A stretch of 64,000 nucleotides of DNA, taken from NCBI RefSeq assembly GCF_030068475.1, contig NZ_JAQOSP010000109.1, positions 1 to 64,000 of the forward strand. The letters are read 5' to 3'. Positions 11,289-18,833 of this stretch are shown piece after piece. The stretch's first letter is position 1. Every line of letters starts with the position of its first letter. A program made the translations under genes and the position numbers. The notes under the pieces are model-generated. The model worked only from the letters and a program-made list of their open reading frames with translations, had not been told where the DNA came from and did not search any database. The DNA is from Roseofilum acuticapitatum BLCC-M154 (GTDB lineage: Bacteria; Cyanobacteriota; Cyanobacteriia; Cyanobacteriales; Desertifilaceae).

Positions 11289-12008
11289 CTAAGAGGCTTC
11301 TGATTTAGTCGAAGGTAACTCTAGACAATAACCCGCCCCATAAACGGTTTTGATATAACGCGGATGGCGAGGATCGGGTTCTAATTTGGTTCTCAGATGG
11401 CGAACGTGAACCCGAATGGTTTCGATATCATCATCGGGATCGTATCCCCAAACCTCCTTGAGAATTTCGCTCGGAGAAACGGTTTGGCCATGGCGTTGCA
11501 GAAGACAGTGGAGTAATTCAAACTCCAAATGGGTGAGTTTCACGGTGGAGTCAAACCAAATGACTTCAAAACGCTCTGGAATGAGCGTTAGGGGGCCATA
11601 ATTGAGAATTTCGCTGTGTTTAGCGGCTTGGGGGATGCGATCGGTGCGTCGGAGCAGGGCCCGCACCCGTGCTAACATTTCCTCAATTTCAAAGGGTTTG
11701 GTGAGATAGTCATCTGCACCAGCATTAAAGCCTTCTACTTTGTCTTGGGTTTGGCTGAGGGCCGTTAACATGAGGACAGGAATATCGGCGGTGCGATCGT
11801 CTCGACGCAGCCGTTGACAGACGGTAAAGCCATCAACTTTGGGCAACATCAAGTCTAGGACAATCATATCTGGAAGCAACTGAATAGCGAGGGCTTGGCC
11901 TTTAATGCCATCGGGTGCTTGGCTGACATCATAGCCAGCCATTTCCAGGTTGACAGCAACTAATTCTGAGATGGCGGGATCGTCATCAATGACTAATATC
12001 CGGGGCAT
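11289..12008 (-). CDS. rpaA: Response regulator RpaA, circadian output transcription factor
   Basis: This 239-aa OmpR/PhoB-type regulator has a receiver domain (residues 2-117; phosphoacceptor Asp52 in [11 protein letters not shown], switch Lys in [10 protein letters not shown]) and a C-terminal winged-helix DNA-binding domain. From memory it is nearly identical to Synechococcus RpaA over long stretches, including [35 protein letters not shown] and [20 protein letters not shown]. In Synechococcus, RpaA is phosphorylated via SasA downstream of KaiC and controls dusk genes and phycobilisome-photosystem coupling. No kai or sasA genes are in the window. It appears monocistronic. Confidence 0.93.
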   Translation of the reverse strand: MPRILVIDDDPAISELVAVNLEMAGYDVSQAPDGIKGQALAIQLLPDMIVLDLMLPKVDGFTVCQRLRRDDRTADIPVLMLTALSQTQDKVEGFNAGADDYLTKPFEIEEMLARVRALLRRTDRIPQAAKHSEILNYGPLTLIPERFEVIWFDSTVKLTHLEFELLHCLLQRHGQTVSPSEILKEVWGYDPDDDIETIRVHVRHLRTKLEPDPRHPRYIKTVYGAGYCLELPSTKSEAS

Positions 12009-12371
12009 TGCTAAGGTAGTTTTCTAAAGTGGGCGGTTGGCTCTCTGGGCGATCGAGTGAGGAGAGACAACAAAAGGGTTGGCGATCATGGAAATCTTAA
12101 CTTAAGTTGTTCTATTTTTAAGTAGCACTCAGAAATCGGTGGCTATCCTAAGATTTCCTTACAGATTATACGCAATTGTGGCCATGGGTCATGGTTTATG
12201 AGCGATCGCCGCCGCCACAAGCTATAATCGGCAGTTAGGCGATCGCCCCTAAAACTTCCAGTTGGCTCAGATACTCATGACGCTGGCAGCCAGATTGGAG
12301 TATGATTTACGGCAAGTCAGGAGTGAAGCATTTTTTCCCTTGCCTATTCTTGGTTCCTTGAAAACGAGTCT
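12009..12371. other. Divergent intergenic region rpaA / membrane protein
   Basis: This 363-bp spacer without a gene contains two GCGATCGC sites. It has a perfect TATAAT at 12223-12228 and a TATGAT at 12301-12306, both on the plus strand towards the 12372 gene, but neither has a convincing -35 partner. No RpaA-binding motif could be assigned by eye. Confidence 0.5.
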
Positions 12372-13289
12372 ATGCCAACCACAATGAAAAACAATATCTT
12401 TGATTCTCCATCAGGGTTAACGCCAAAAGGACAAAGGGTCGATCCGATGGATGATATTTTCCAACAAGCTCGCCAGGGTAGTGTTGCCGCTATCATTCAG
12501 GTCTTGAATGAAAAATTAGCTAACTCAGGGATTCGCACTAGGGCCGTTTTAGACCGAGGGATTTTGCAACTGTTGTGTGAGGGGGAAACCGAGCGTCAAC
12601 TGGAACAAACTCCAGTGGTAGAGAAGGTCACCTATATTTTAGAGGAAATTGCCCCTCGTCATATTCGGCGCGTGAATATTAATAGTCGTATTGTTCGCGA
12701 ACAGCAACTGTTGTGGTTGGAAGAAATTCAGCAAGATCCAGAAGGGCAACTCCTCTGGTCAGAATTAATTGTACTCAAAAAACCGGGATTCTTAACCCAA
12801 TGGGTAAATAACCGTCAGGCCAATTCTCCTCGCAAGCGTAAGACTCCTCTACCGAACTATACCCCCTCTCAGTTAACACGGGAACAGCGCCAATTTCGGA
12901 GAGGGATTATTGGCGGTGCGATTTTCAGTAGTCTGCTGGTTTTAGGGGGACTAGGGGTGATGTCTTGGTGGACTACTCCCCAGGATTCTAATGGGGAGGA
13001 TTTACCTGTAGCAGAAACTAACTCTCCCATAGATGCTACTGCTGCTCAAATGCCTGCGGCCGATCCCTTTGCGGACGCGGTACGCCTAGCTGAAGCTACG
13101 GCGAAGGAGGGACAGACGGCACAAACTGAGGCGCAATGGTTAGCTCTAGCGGATAAATGGCAGCAAGCGAGTGATTTGATGGCTCAAGTTTCGGCTTCGG
13201 ATGACCGGTATCAGATTGCTCAAGATCGAACGATGCGCTATCAGGAGAATAGCCAAGCGGCTCAAAGGAAAGCGGAAGAATTGCGGTAA
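12372..13289 (+). CDS. Conserved cyanobacterial single-pass membrane protein, function unknown
   Basis: The 305-aa protein has a soluble N-terminal region with an alternating alpha/beta look (residues 30-135), a basic linker (151-158, SPRKRKTP), one membrane helix (about 178-199, GIIGGAIFSSLLVLGGLGVMS) and a C-terminal helical segment rich in Ala, Gln and Trp (about 230-305). That segment resembles the W..A..W..A...L..V pattern of some cyanobacterial TPR-like extracytoplasmic tails. No signal peptide is present. A start at Met5 (12384) is also possible; neither has a clear Shine-Dalgarno sequence. It is divergent from rpaA. I do not recognise a named family. Confidence 0.6.
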   Translation: MPTTMKNNIFDSPSGLTPKGQRVDPMDDIFQQARQGSVAAIIQVLNEKLANSGIRTRAVLDRGILQLLCEGETERQLEQTPVVEKVTYILEEIAPRHIRRVNINSRIVREQQLLWLEEIQQDPEGQLLWSELIVLKKPGFLTQWVNNRQANSPRKRKTPLPNYTPSQLTREQRQFRRGIIGGAIFSSLLVLGGLGVMSWWTTPQDSNGEDLPVAETNSPIDATAAQMPAADPFADAVRLAEATAKEGQTAQTEAQWLALADKWQQASDLMAQVSASDDRYQIAQDRTMRYQENSQAAQRKAEELR

Positions 13290-13312
13290 TAATTTCCCAA
13301 AGTAAGGAGTTA

Positions 13313-13402
13313 AGGAGTGCGAGCGTCTCGCTCGCTAAGGCACATAACAGCGAGCAAGATGCTCGCTCAGGCACATAACAGCGAGCAAGATGCTCGCACT
13401 CT
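13313..13402. repeat. Tandem GCGAGC..GCTCGC hairpin repeats
   Basis: One GAGTGCGAGCGTCTCGCTCGC palindrome is followed by two copies of a roughly 31-bp unit, AGGCACATAACAGCGAGCA plus AGATGCTCGC. They lie between the convergent membrane protein and cyclase genes. This family recurs near 6617, 6665, 36295, 42201 and 42243. Confidence 0.85.
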
Positions 13403-13436
13403 TAAAATATTGCCCTATTTTAGCACAGTCAAGGCA

Positions 13437-14690
13437 CTATCCTAATCGCCAAGCGATGAGTTTCTCCGATTTCCCTTTGGCGCTAATGGGTTCACAGGGT
13501 TGTACTTTTAAGTCTTGGCTCATGGCATGATAGACGGCATCAGAAAGGGTGATTTCTCCGGCTGGGGTGGCGCTTTCTAGTCGTTTGGCAGTATTAACAA
13601 CATCTCCAATAACAGTATAAGTGCGTACATCTTTACTCCCAAATAAGCCTTCGGTAACTTGACCGCAATGGACGGCACAACCTGCACCAATCTTATAGGG
13701 AGTGAGGACGGTTAAGGCGGCTTTTTGCATGGCTTTGGCGGCGGCGATGCCTTGTTCTGGGGTGGCATAAATGGCCATCACTTCATCGGCTGTAAAGGTG
13801 ATTCTCAGGGGTTGATAGCGAGAGGCAGCCGGTTCAACTTGGGTATAATATTGATTGAGAACGGCGGCGACTAAATCCGGTGAGGTAGTTTCGCACCAAT
13901 GGGTAAAGCCACGAATATCCATAAAGATAATCGTGCGATCGCACTTTTGAAACGCTAAAGCCTCTGGATTACTCAGAGCCGTTTCCACCACATGAGCGCC
14001 CATGCCCCATTCTGCCATATTCCCTAAAAGTTTGGCGGTCTCTTGCAGTTCTTCTCGTTGTTTGGTAATTTGTAAAGATTGCAAGCCTAAAAGCATCCCC
14101 ACCAATAGCATACTGACGACCAAGAAAAGATGGGAGCTTTCTTGCCAAAAATTAGAGGTTAAGTCCCAATACAGAGGAAGTTCATAGGATTTAACTTCCA
14201 CCGCCACATAGAAAGCTACCACCATGCCACTACGCACTAAGCTTTCTAAGGGAATAATCCAGGTTTCTAAATTTTTATTCTCCTGAAAACGCAGGTGTTG
14301 TAAGGTGGCAATAATTAAGGAAAAAGACCAAAAAATGATGTGAAGATAATCTCGAAAAAAGCCTAAACCGTCTGCGGGGACATCAATGATGGTGTAAATG
14401 GAAACGCCCAAAATATTGCCCCAAAACCGATGGGCTTTGGGTCGAGATAAATACCAAGTTTGTACGAACATGGCGGCAATTAGGATATATTCAGTCGGGT
14501 CGTTAATAAACTCTAACCAGCCATCTAAAATGATATCGGTTAAGATTTTAACGATCAGAAAATGCCCGCTATTGCCTAAGAGTTCACTGAGAAACCTTGT
14601 CCATGAGCTATCGTTAAGCCGTTGCCTTAAGATACTCTGAGATGGAGGATTACCTGATTTTCTGGATCTGGCTCTTCTATCCTGCGCCAT
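13437..14690 (-). CDS. Membrane-bound class III adenylate/guanylate cyclase
   Basis: The 417-aa protein has about five to six predicted membrane helices (residues 45-205) followed by a class III cyclase domain (about 250-415). The metal-binding aspartates are present (Asp258 in IFMDIRGF, Asp302 in TADEVMA), as are the transition-state Asn366 and Arg370 (VVNTAKRLE). The usual adenine-specifying Lys appears replaced by Thr298, and the second selector is Thr357, a variant known in cyanobacterial CyaC-type cyclases. It probably makes cAMP; substrate preference needs assay. The membrane part resembles no sensor domain I recognise. Confidence 0.85.
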   Translation of the reverse strand: MAQDRRARSRKSGNPPSQSILRQRLNDSSWTRFLSELLGNSGHFLIVKILTDIILDGWLEFINDPTEYILIAAMFVQTWYLSRPKAHRFWGNILGVSIYTIIDVPADGLGFFRDYLHIIFWSFSLIIATLQHLRFQENKNLETWIIPLESLVRSGMVVAFYVAVEVKSYELPLYWDLTSNFWQESSHLFLVVSMLLVGMLLGLQSLQITKQREELQETAKLLGNMAEWGMGAHVVETALSNPEALAFQKCDRTIIFMDIRGFTHWCETTSPDLVAAVLNQYYTQVEPAASRYQPLRITFTADEVMAIYATPEQGIAAAKAMQKAALTVLTPYKIGAGCAVHCGQVTEGLFGSKDVRTYTVIGDVVNTAKRLESATPAGEITLSDAVYHAMSQDLKVQPCEPISAKGKSEKLIAWRLG

Positions 14691-14840
14691 GGCAGCTAAC
14701 CTCTATGAATGAACCCTATTTCTTGTATACAACCGCGATCTAAAGGCGGATGTTCCGATTTTAGCCTAGGTGGATCGTAAAACGGTATAGAGGAAAAATG
14801 GGTGAATTTTAGCCAGGGGATAAAAAAGGGGAAACTTGAG

Positions 14841-15410
14841 CTACTCTTGGGGGCGACGTTGGCGAAAAATGCCGGTCATCTTAATGCCTGTGGCTAACAT
14901 GGCAATTAATCCTAACCCGACTAAAAGCACATAAATGGGTTTACCGAAGTCGCCAAAATATTCACCTTGGTGAATGTCCATAAAAATTTCGGCTTGCTCC
15001 GAAGACATACCGAACCAGCTTTTGCCGATACGATAGAAGATGCCTGTAAAGGAACTGAGGGCTAAGGGTAGAAAGATGATGGGCGCAAATTTGCGGTGGA
15101 TTTGCCGAAAGGCGGGTAGGGAACTGGAGGCTTTGGGGTTGGAAGGTTGCCAAAATCGACTCATGGTTACGCCGGTGACAATCATGCCGATTAAACCGAT
15201 GCCTAGAAGCAAGACATAGATGGGTTTGAGTGCGTCGCCGAGATATTCCCCTTGATGGAAGATCATGAAAATATCGGCAGCTTCTCCAGACATGCCAAAC
15301 CAACTTTTTCCTAGGCGGTAGCCGATGCCGCTTAAGGCGGAAATCATGAGGGGTAAGAATAAGATGGGGGCAACTTGACGATGAATTTTGCGAAAGGTGC
15401 GCTGATTCAT
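14841..15410 (-). CDS. PepSY-associated TM-helix protein with internal duplication
   Basis: I place the start at ATG 15410 (MNQRTFRKIHRQ, 189 aa). The longer frame to 15554 would translate a GC-rich repeat into a GAVKVPLF-type leader that is unlikely to be real. The protein consists of two similar halves of about 85 aa, each with I-H-R-x-x-A-P-I-x-F-L-P, a membrane helix, R-x-G-K-S-W-F-G-M-S, H-Q-G-E-Y-x-G-D and K-P-I-Y-V-L-L with a second helix, giving four membrane segments. The motif set matches PepSY-associated TM domains, often found in heme or iron-related membrane proteins. Specific role unknown. Confidence 0.75.
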   Translation of the reverse strand: MNQRTFRKIHRQVAPILFLPLMISALSGIGYRLGKSWFGMSGEAADIFMIFHQGEYLGDALKPIYVLLLGIGLIGMIVTGVTMSRFWQPSNPKASSSLPAFRQIHRKFAPIIFLPLALSSFTGIFYRIGKSWFGMSSEQAEIFMDIHQGEYFGDFGKPIYVLLVGLGLIAMLATGIKMTGIFRQRRPQE

Positions 15411-15462
15411 GGGGTTTCGTCCTCTAATATTTGACTTATTAGCAGTTGGCTCAAGGTTTAAA

Positions 15463-15606
15463 GATCCCCCTAAATCCCCCTTAAAAAGGGGGACTTTTAC
15501 TGCCCCCCTTTTTTTATTAAAAAGAGGGACTTTTACTGCCCCCCCTTTTTTCATTAAAAAGGAGGACTTTTACTGCCCCCCTTTTTTAAGGGGGGTTGGG
15601 GGGATC
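15463..15606. repeat. GATCCCCC-ended MITE-like element with triplicated core
   Basis: The ends GATCCCCCTAAATCCCCC and GGGGGGTTGGGGGGATC are imperfect inverted repeats. Inside, a 36-37-bp unit beginning TTAAAAAG and containing GGACTTTTACTGCCCCCC occurs three times (15481, 15517, 15554). It has no coding capacity. A shorter relative lies at 36418-36509. It sits immediately upstream of the PepSY-TM gene and could hold or disrupt its promoter. Confidence 0.8.
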
Positions 15607-15680
15607 AAAATGTCCCTCGAAAGAGTGAAAACTGCTGTATTGTTCACTTTAGGGATGAAAAGTAAAAAACTCGGAAAGGG

Positions 15681-17060
15681 TTAGAAATTAATGGGCAGAA
15701 GGACTTGGAAACAACTGCCTAGGTTGAGTTGACTGGTGACGAGAATGTGTCCTTGATGGTGTTCGGCGATACTTTTGGCGATCGCCAAGCCTAAGCCGGA
15801 ACCGCCTGCGCGACGGGTGCGGGCTTTGTCGGCTCTCCAGAGGCGATCGAAGATGAGGGGCAAGTGTTCGGGGGCAATACCGATGCCGGTATCTTGGATG
15901 GAAACTGTAATCCAGTCTTCTTGTTGCTCTAGGGAAAGGGTGATTTTTCCGCCTGGGGGGGTGTAGTTGAGGGCGTTTTCGAGGAGATTGGCAAATAGGC
16001 GCTGTAATAAAAAGGGATCTGCTTGGATGGTGACTGGGGCGATCTCATCGGCTCGGAGGATAATGTCTTTGGCTTCGGCTTGGGGTAGCCATAAGTCGAT
16101 TAAGTCTTCTAAGAGTTCTTCGAGGGGCAGGTTTACCCATTGACTGGGATGGCTGCTTTTATCGGTGCGAGCGAGGATGAGGAGATCTTCGACGAGCCGT
16201 GTCATTTGCTTGAGAGCGCTGGCGATCGCCTCAAATTTCTTGACATCGGCGGGATGGATGCGCTCTGGATGGGAGAGCATGACATCGACGGAGGTTTTGA
16301 TGGCAGTTAGGGGCGATCGCAATTCATGGGAAGCATCGGCGGTAAACTGTTTGAGTTGGTTAAAGCTGGCTTCAATGGGTTTGAGGGAGCGATCGGTTAA
16401 CCAGATGCCTCCGACTGCCGTTAAGCTGGCGGCGATCGCCCCCCCTAAGAGCATCCCCCAACGCAACTTTACCAGCACTTCCTCCACTGCTTCTGTAGAC
16501 TGACTGACGCGCACATAGCCTTCAATGTCGAGATCCTCCTCATCCTGCTCATGAGCCACCCAAGTCAGGGTACGAATTCCCCCCCTAACGGTATGTCCAG
16601 AACCCTCATTAGAACTCCGCAGAACCAGGGGTATAGGAGGAAAAATGCGCCCTTGTTTCGCCAAGAGATTCCCCCGTTCATCAAACCATTCAATGCCTTG
16701 AGCGGGTTGGCGAAAGTTTTGCCAAGGAATATCAAGATCCCCATCATTATCTAAGCGAGGGGCGATCGCCTCATAATCATCATAATCATCATAATCATCA
16801 TCATCATCATCCTCCTCCTCCTCGTATCGTTCTTTCACCGCCTCTAAACCATGCACCCCAGCATCTGCCAACGTCAACAACTGATGATCCAATTGGGCAT
16901 ATAAACTATTCGCAAAAAACTCATAAACCGCCAGAGTTGAACTCGCCAAAATTGCCATCATCACCCCCAAATAGGAGAGCAACAACCGCCAGCGCAAACG
17001 ATTAAACGGACGCTTAGATATTTTGATTGAGTCGGTATCCCAAGCCATAAACCGTTTCAA
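15681..17060 (-). CDS. rppB: Sensor histidine kinase, RppB/NrsS-like
   Basis: The 459-aa kinase has TM1 (about 27-50), an extracytoplasmic loop (51-200), TM2 (about 202-221), HisKA with His245 in ADASHELRSPL, and an HATPase domain with NLLENALNYTPPGG, DTGIGIAPEH and GGSGLGLAIAK. The loop contains an extreme acidic run, EEEE then six Asp and DY repeats (residues 80-96), encoded by trinucleotide repeats. Its start overlaps the upstream regulator gene by 47 bp (or 35 bp from Met5), so translation is coupled. By order and similarity the pair looks like cyanobacterial RppA/RppB (NrsR/NrsS), linked to redox or nickel sensing; that role is inferred. Confidence 0.75.
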   Translation of the reverse strand: MKRFMAWDTDSIKISKRPFNRLRWRLLLSYLGVMMAILASSTLAVYEFFANSLYAQLDHQLLTLADAGVHGLEAVKERYEEEEDDDDDDYDDYDDYEAIAPRLDNDGDLDIPWQNFRQPAQGIEWFDERGNLLAKQGRIFPPIPLVLRSSNEGSGHTVRGGIRTLTWVAHEQDEEDLDIEGYVRVSQSTEAVEEVLVKLRWGMLLGGAIAASLTAVGGIWLTDRSLKPIEASFNQLKQFTADASHELRSPLTAIKTSVDVMLSHPERIHPADVKKFEAIASALKQMTRLVEDLLILARTDKSSHPSQWVNLPLEELLEDLIDLWLPQAEAKDIILRADEIAPVTIQADPFLLQRLFANLLENALNYTPPGGKITLSLEQQEDWITVSIQDTGIGIAPEHLPLIFDRLWRADKARTRRAGGSGLGLAIAKSIAEHHQGHILVTSQLNLGSCFQVLLPINF

Positions 17061-17691
17061 TATAATTCGCAGGCGCTCCCGCAGCCTTTAATTTTTGCCG
17101 CAAAGAGCGTAAATGCACTTTTACCGTTTCTTCCCCTGGTTGTGCTTCAAAACACCAGACTTGATCTAAAATCATACTCCGACTTAAACACCGACCATGG
17201 CTGCGAAGAAATAATTCTAATAAACTATACTCTTTCGGCGTAAGTTGCAGCACTTCTCCTGCATATTCCACATTACAGGTATTGGGGTCAAGTTGCAGTT
17301 CTCCCCATTCCAGAATTGGTGGTAAGATATCAGGATTGCGGCGCAAAAGTGCCCTCACCCGCGCCATCAGTTCGGGTAAATCAAAGGGTTTCACCACATA
17401 ATCATCGGCTCCCGCATCCAAACCCATCACTTTATCGGTGCTAGTATCTCTAGCGGTGAGCATGAGTACGGGAATGGTATAGCCCTTTTGTCGCAGTCGC
17501 TGACACAATTGAATGCCATCAAGTTTGGGGAGCATTACATCTAACAGAATCAGATTATACGCGGCTGATTCTATAAATGCCCAACCGAGTTCCCCATCTT
17601 CGGCAATATCGACGGTATAATGGCGATCGGTTAAGGCTTCCGCTAAGGCTTCGGCAATGCGATGATCGTCTTCTACCAATAAAATTTTCAT
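17014..17691 (-). CDS. rppA: Response regulator, RppA/NrsR-like (OmpR family)
   Basis: The 225-aa protein has a receiver domain (MKILLVEDDHRIAEALAEAL; phosphoacceptor Asp51 in LLDVMLPKLDG; Lys in VVKPFDLPEL) and a winged-helix DNA-binding domain (LQLTPKEYSLLELFLRSHG to ETVYGLGYRL). The wording of the N-terminus and the adjacency to a membrane kinase match the cyanobacterial RppA subgroup. It starts only 6 bp after the stop of the preceding xisI gene and overlaps the kinase gene, so all may be one transcript. It is presumably phosphorylated by the 15681-17060 kinase; target genes unknown. Confidence 0.78.
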   Translation of the reverse strand: MKILLVEDDHRIAEALAEALTDRHYTVDIAEDGELGWAFIESAAYNLILLDVMLPKLDGIQLCQRLRQKGYTIPVLMLTARDTSTDKVMGLDAGADDYVVKPFDLPELMARVRALLRRNPDILPPILEWGELQLDPNTCNVEYAGEVLQLTPKEYSLLELFLRSHGRCLSRSMILDQVWCFEAQPGEETVKVHLRSLRQKLKAAGAPANYIETVYGLGYRLNQNI

Positions 17692-17697
17692 GTTTCT

Positions 17698-18033
17698 CTA
17701 ATTAACTGCAAACTCAGTATATTGACGAACTTCCGGGGGATGAAATCCTAGAACAATCTTTTCTTTACGAATTCCGGCGCTCAATAAATCATTCGCAATT
17801 CCATCTTCTATACCATCCCGATAAATCCAGATTTTATCTCCAATAATTTGCAGATGAACTAAACATCCATGAACTTGAATATTATCTTCCCATCCGAGAG
17901 TGATTAACAAAAAATCATTGCGATCTTCGCTGATAATTAAGCGACATTGCAAATCTCCATAAGCGTAGGGTATTTTAGTATATTCAAGCAGAGTGGATTG
18001 AATAATATCTCGATATTGAGCTAGGTTATCCAT
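17698..18033 (-). CDS. xisI: XisI family protein (copy 2)
   Basis: The 111-aa protein shows the XisI pattern: an N-terminal helix (YRDIIQSTLLEYTK), ITLGWEDNIQVHGCLVHLQI, DKIWIYRDGIEDGIANDLLSAGI and the end PPEVRQYTEFAVN. XisI was defined, with XisH, as a factor needed for fdxN-element excision in Anabaena heterocysts. Here no fdxN element or recombinase is seen, so a separate role is likely. Its start overlaps the xisH stop by 13 bp and its stop is 6 bp before rppA. The last nine residues are identical to those of the other xisI copy, and so is the DNA (32-bp repeat). Confidence 0.9.
   Translation of the reverse strand: MDNLAQYRDIIQSTLLEYTKIPYAYGDLQCRLIISEDRNDFLLITLGWEDNIQVHGCLVHLQIIGDKIWIYRDGIEDGIANDLLSAGIRKEKIVLGFHPPEVRQYTEFAVN
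17699..17730. repeat. 32-bp direct repeat, copy A (3' end of xisI copy 2)
   Basis: These 32 bases, starting TAATTAACTGCAAACTCAGT, are identical to 18461-18492. They encode the shared xisI C-terminus. The identity is abrupt: sequence diverges immediately outside except for a short G-run. The copies are 762 bp apart in direct orientation, bracketing xisH plus most of one xisI. Confidence 0.95.
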
Positions 18034-18437
18034 TGTCTAATTTCCTCATTTCTATCATCAAAAACCAATAATTTTACCTTATATTTTTGGACGATTAATT
18101 CGCCTATGGGTTCAGAGAAAATCGCCCGGTACGTTGTTTGACGAATTGCCAAATATAAGCTAAAATCGTTATAAGCTTCTTCTAGAACAGCCCGATAAAT
18201 CAAGTATTGTCCTAAAGCTTGTTCTAAATCAGCGATCGCTGAAGGGTTCGTAAATCCTTTAATTTCGACAGCAATTTTTTGTTGGGCTTTGCGAGCAGCA
18301 ATTAATTTTTTCACTCCTAAATCAACAAAAAGTTCTCGAATACCCCATTTTAGACGTAAGGGATCGTTAGTGATCTCCCAGCCGTCCTTGATCAGGGCAG
18401 TTTTTACGCGATCGTGGTAGAAGTCTTTAGCTGGCAT
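18021..18437 (-). CDS. xisH: XisH family protein, PD-(D/E)XK nuclease-like
   Basis: I chose ATG 18437 (MPAKDFYHDRVKTALIKDGW, 138 aa), the canonical XisH start; the upstream extension to 18545 merely reads through the neighbouring xisI end. The core LFVDLGVKKLIAARKAQQ followed by KIAVEIKGF has the Asp and E-x-K of a restriction-endonuclease-like fold, as known for XisH structures. Family members are nearly always paired with XisI. It is flanked on both sides by xisI genes in the order xisI-xisH-xisI, 22 bp after the first and overlapping the second by 13 bp. Confidence 0.9.
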   Translation of the reverse strand: MPAKDFYHDRVKTALIKDGWEITNDPLRLKWGIRELFVDLGVKKLIAARKAQQKIAVEIKGFTNPSAIADLEQALGQYLIYRAVLEEAYNDFSLYLAIRQTTYRAIFSEPIGELIVQKYKVKLLVFDDRNEEIRQWIT

Positions 18438-18459
18438 GATTAATCGCTGATTCCCCTGT

Positions 18460-18795
18460 TTAATTAACTGCAAACTCAGTATATTGACGAACATGGGGGG
18501 CATGATAAGCGAGAACAATTTCTTTTGGGGGAACCCCTTTTTCAACCAATTGTTCGGCTATGGCATCTTCAGTGCCATCATGTTGTACCCAAATCTTACC
18601 GTCAATAATATCCACATGAATGGCACAGCCATAGATGCGGGTACTAGGGTTTTTCCATCCCAAGTTTACCAGTTGATAGTGGTCATTTTCGCGATCGATG
18701 ATGACATGGCTTTGAATCGGATCGTTTGGCGATCTTCTAGCTCTTTTATTAAGTAATTCCTCAATCCATTGACGATAAAGTGTTAGCCTATCCAT
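18460..18795 (-). CDS. xisI: XisI family protein (copy 1)
   Basis: This 111-aa protein is the same length as the downstream XisI and shares its architecture (YRQWIEELLNKR, VNLGWKNPSTRIYGCAIHVDI, GKIWVQHDGTEDAIAEQLVEKGV, RQYTEFAVN), but is only moderately similar in the middle. The two are therefore old paralogues with a homogenised 3' end. It is the first gene of the xisI-xisH-xisI set, 38 bp after the lipase gene. Which XisI partners XisH is not known; the downstream copy is the usual one by gene order. Confidence 0.88.
   Translation of the reverse strand: MDRLTLYRQWIEELLNKRARRSPNDPIQSHVIIDRENDHYQLVNLGWKNPSTRIYGCAIHVDIIDGKIWVQHDGTEDAIAEQLVEKGVPPKEIVLAYHAPHVRQYTEFAVN
18461..18492. repeat. 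32-bp direct repeat, copy B (3' end of xisI copy 1)
   Basis: Identical to 17699-17730. Recombination between the copies would delete the 762-bp interval containing xisH and restore one intact xisI gene. Confidence 0.95.
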
Positions 18796-18833
18796 TGGTC
18801 AATAACCTCTTTTTCTGTATTATATAGTAATAG

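Noticed and set aside
15411-15554. 48-codon N-terminal extension of the PepSY-TM protein
   Set aside because: It translates the MITE-like repeat and breaks the internal symmetry of the protein.
15481-15590. CRISPR-like array
   Set aside because: The three 36-37-bp units are contiguous with no unique spacers and lie within an inverted-repeat element; no cas genes are present.
18438-18545. Upstream start for xisH
   Set aside because: It overlaps the 3' end of the preceding xisI in another frame; XisH proteins begin at MPAKD.
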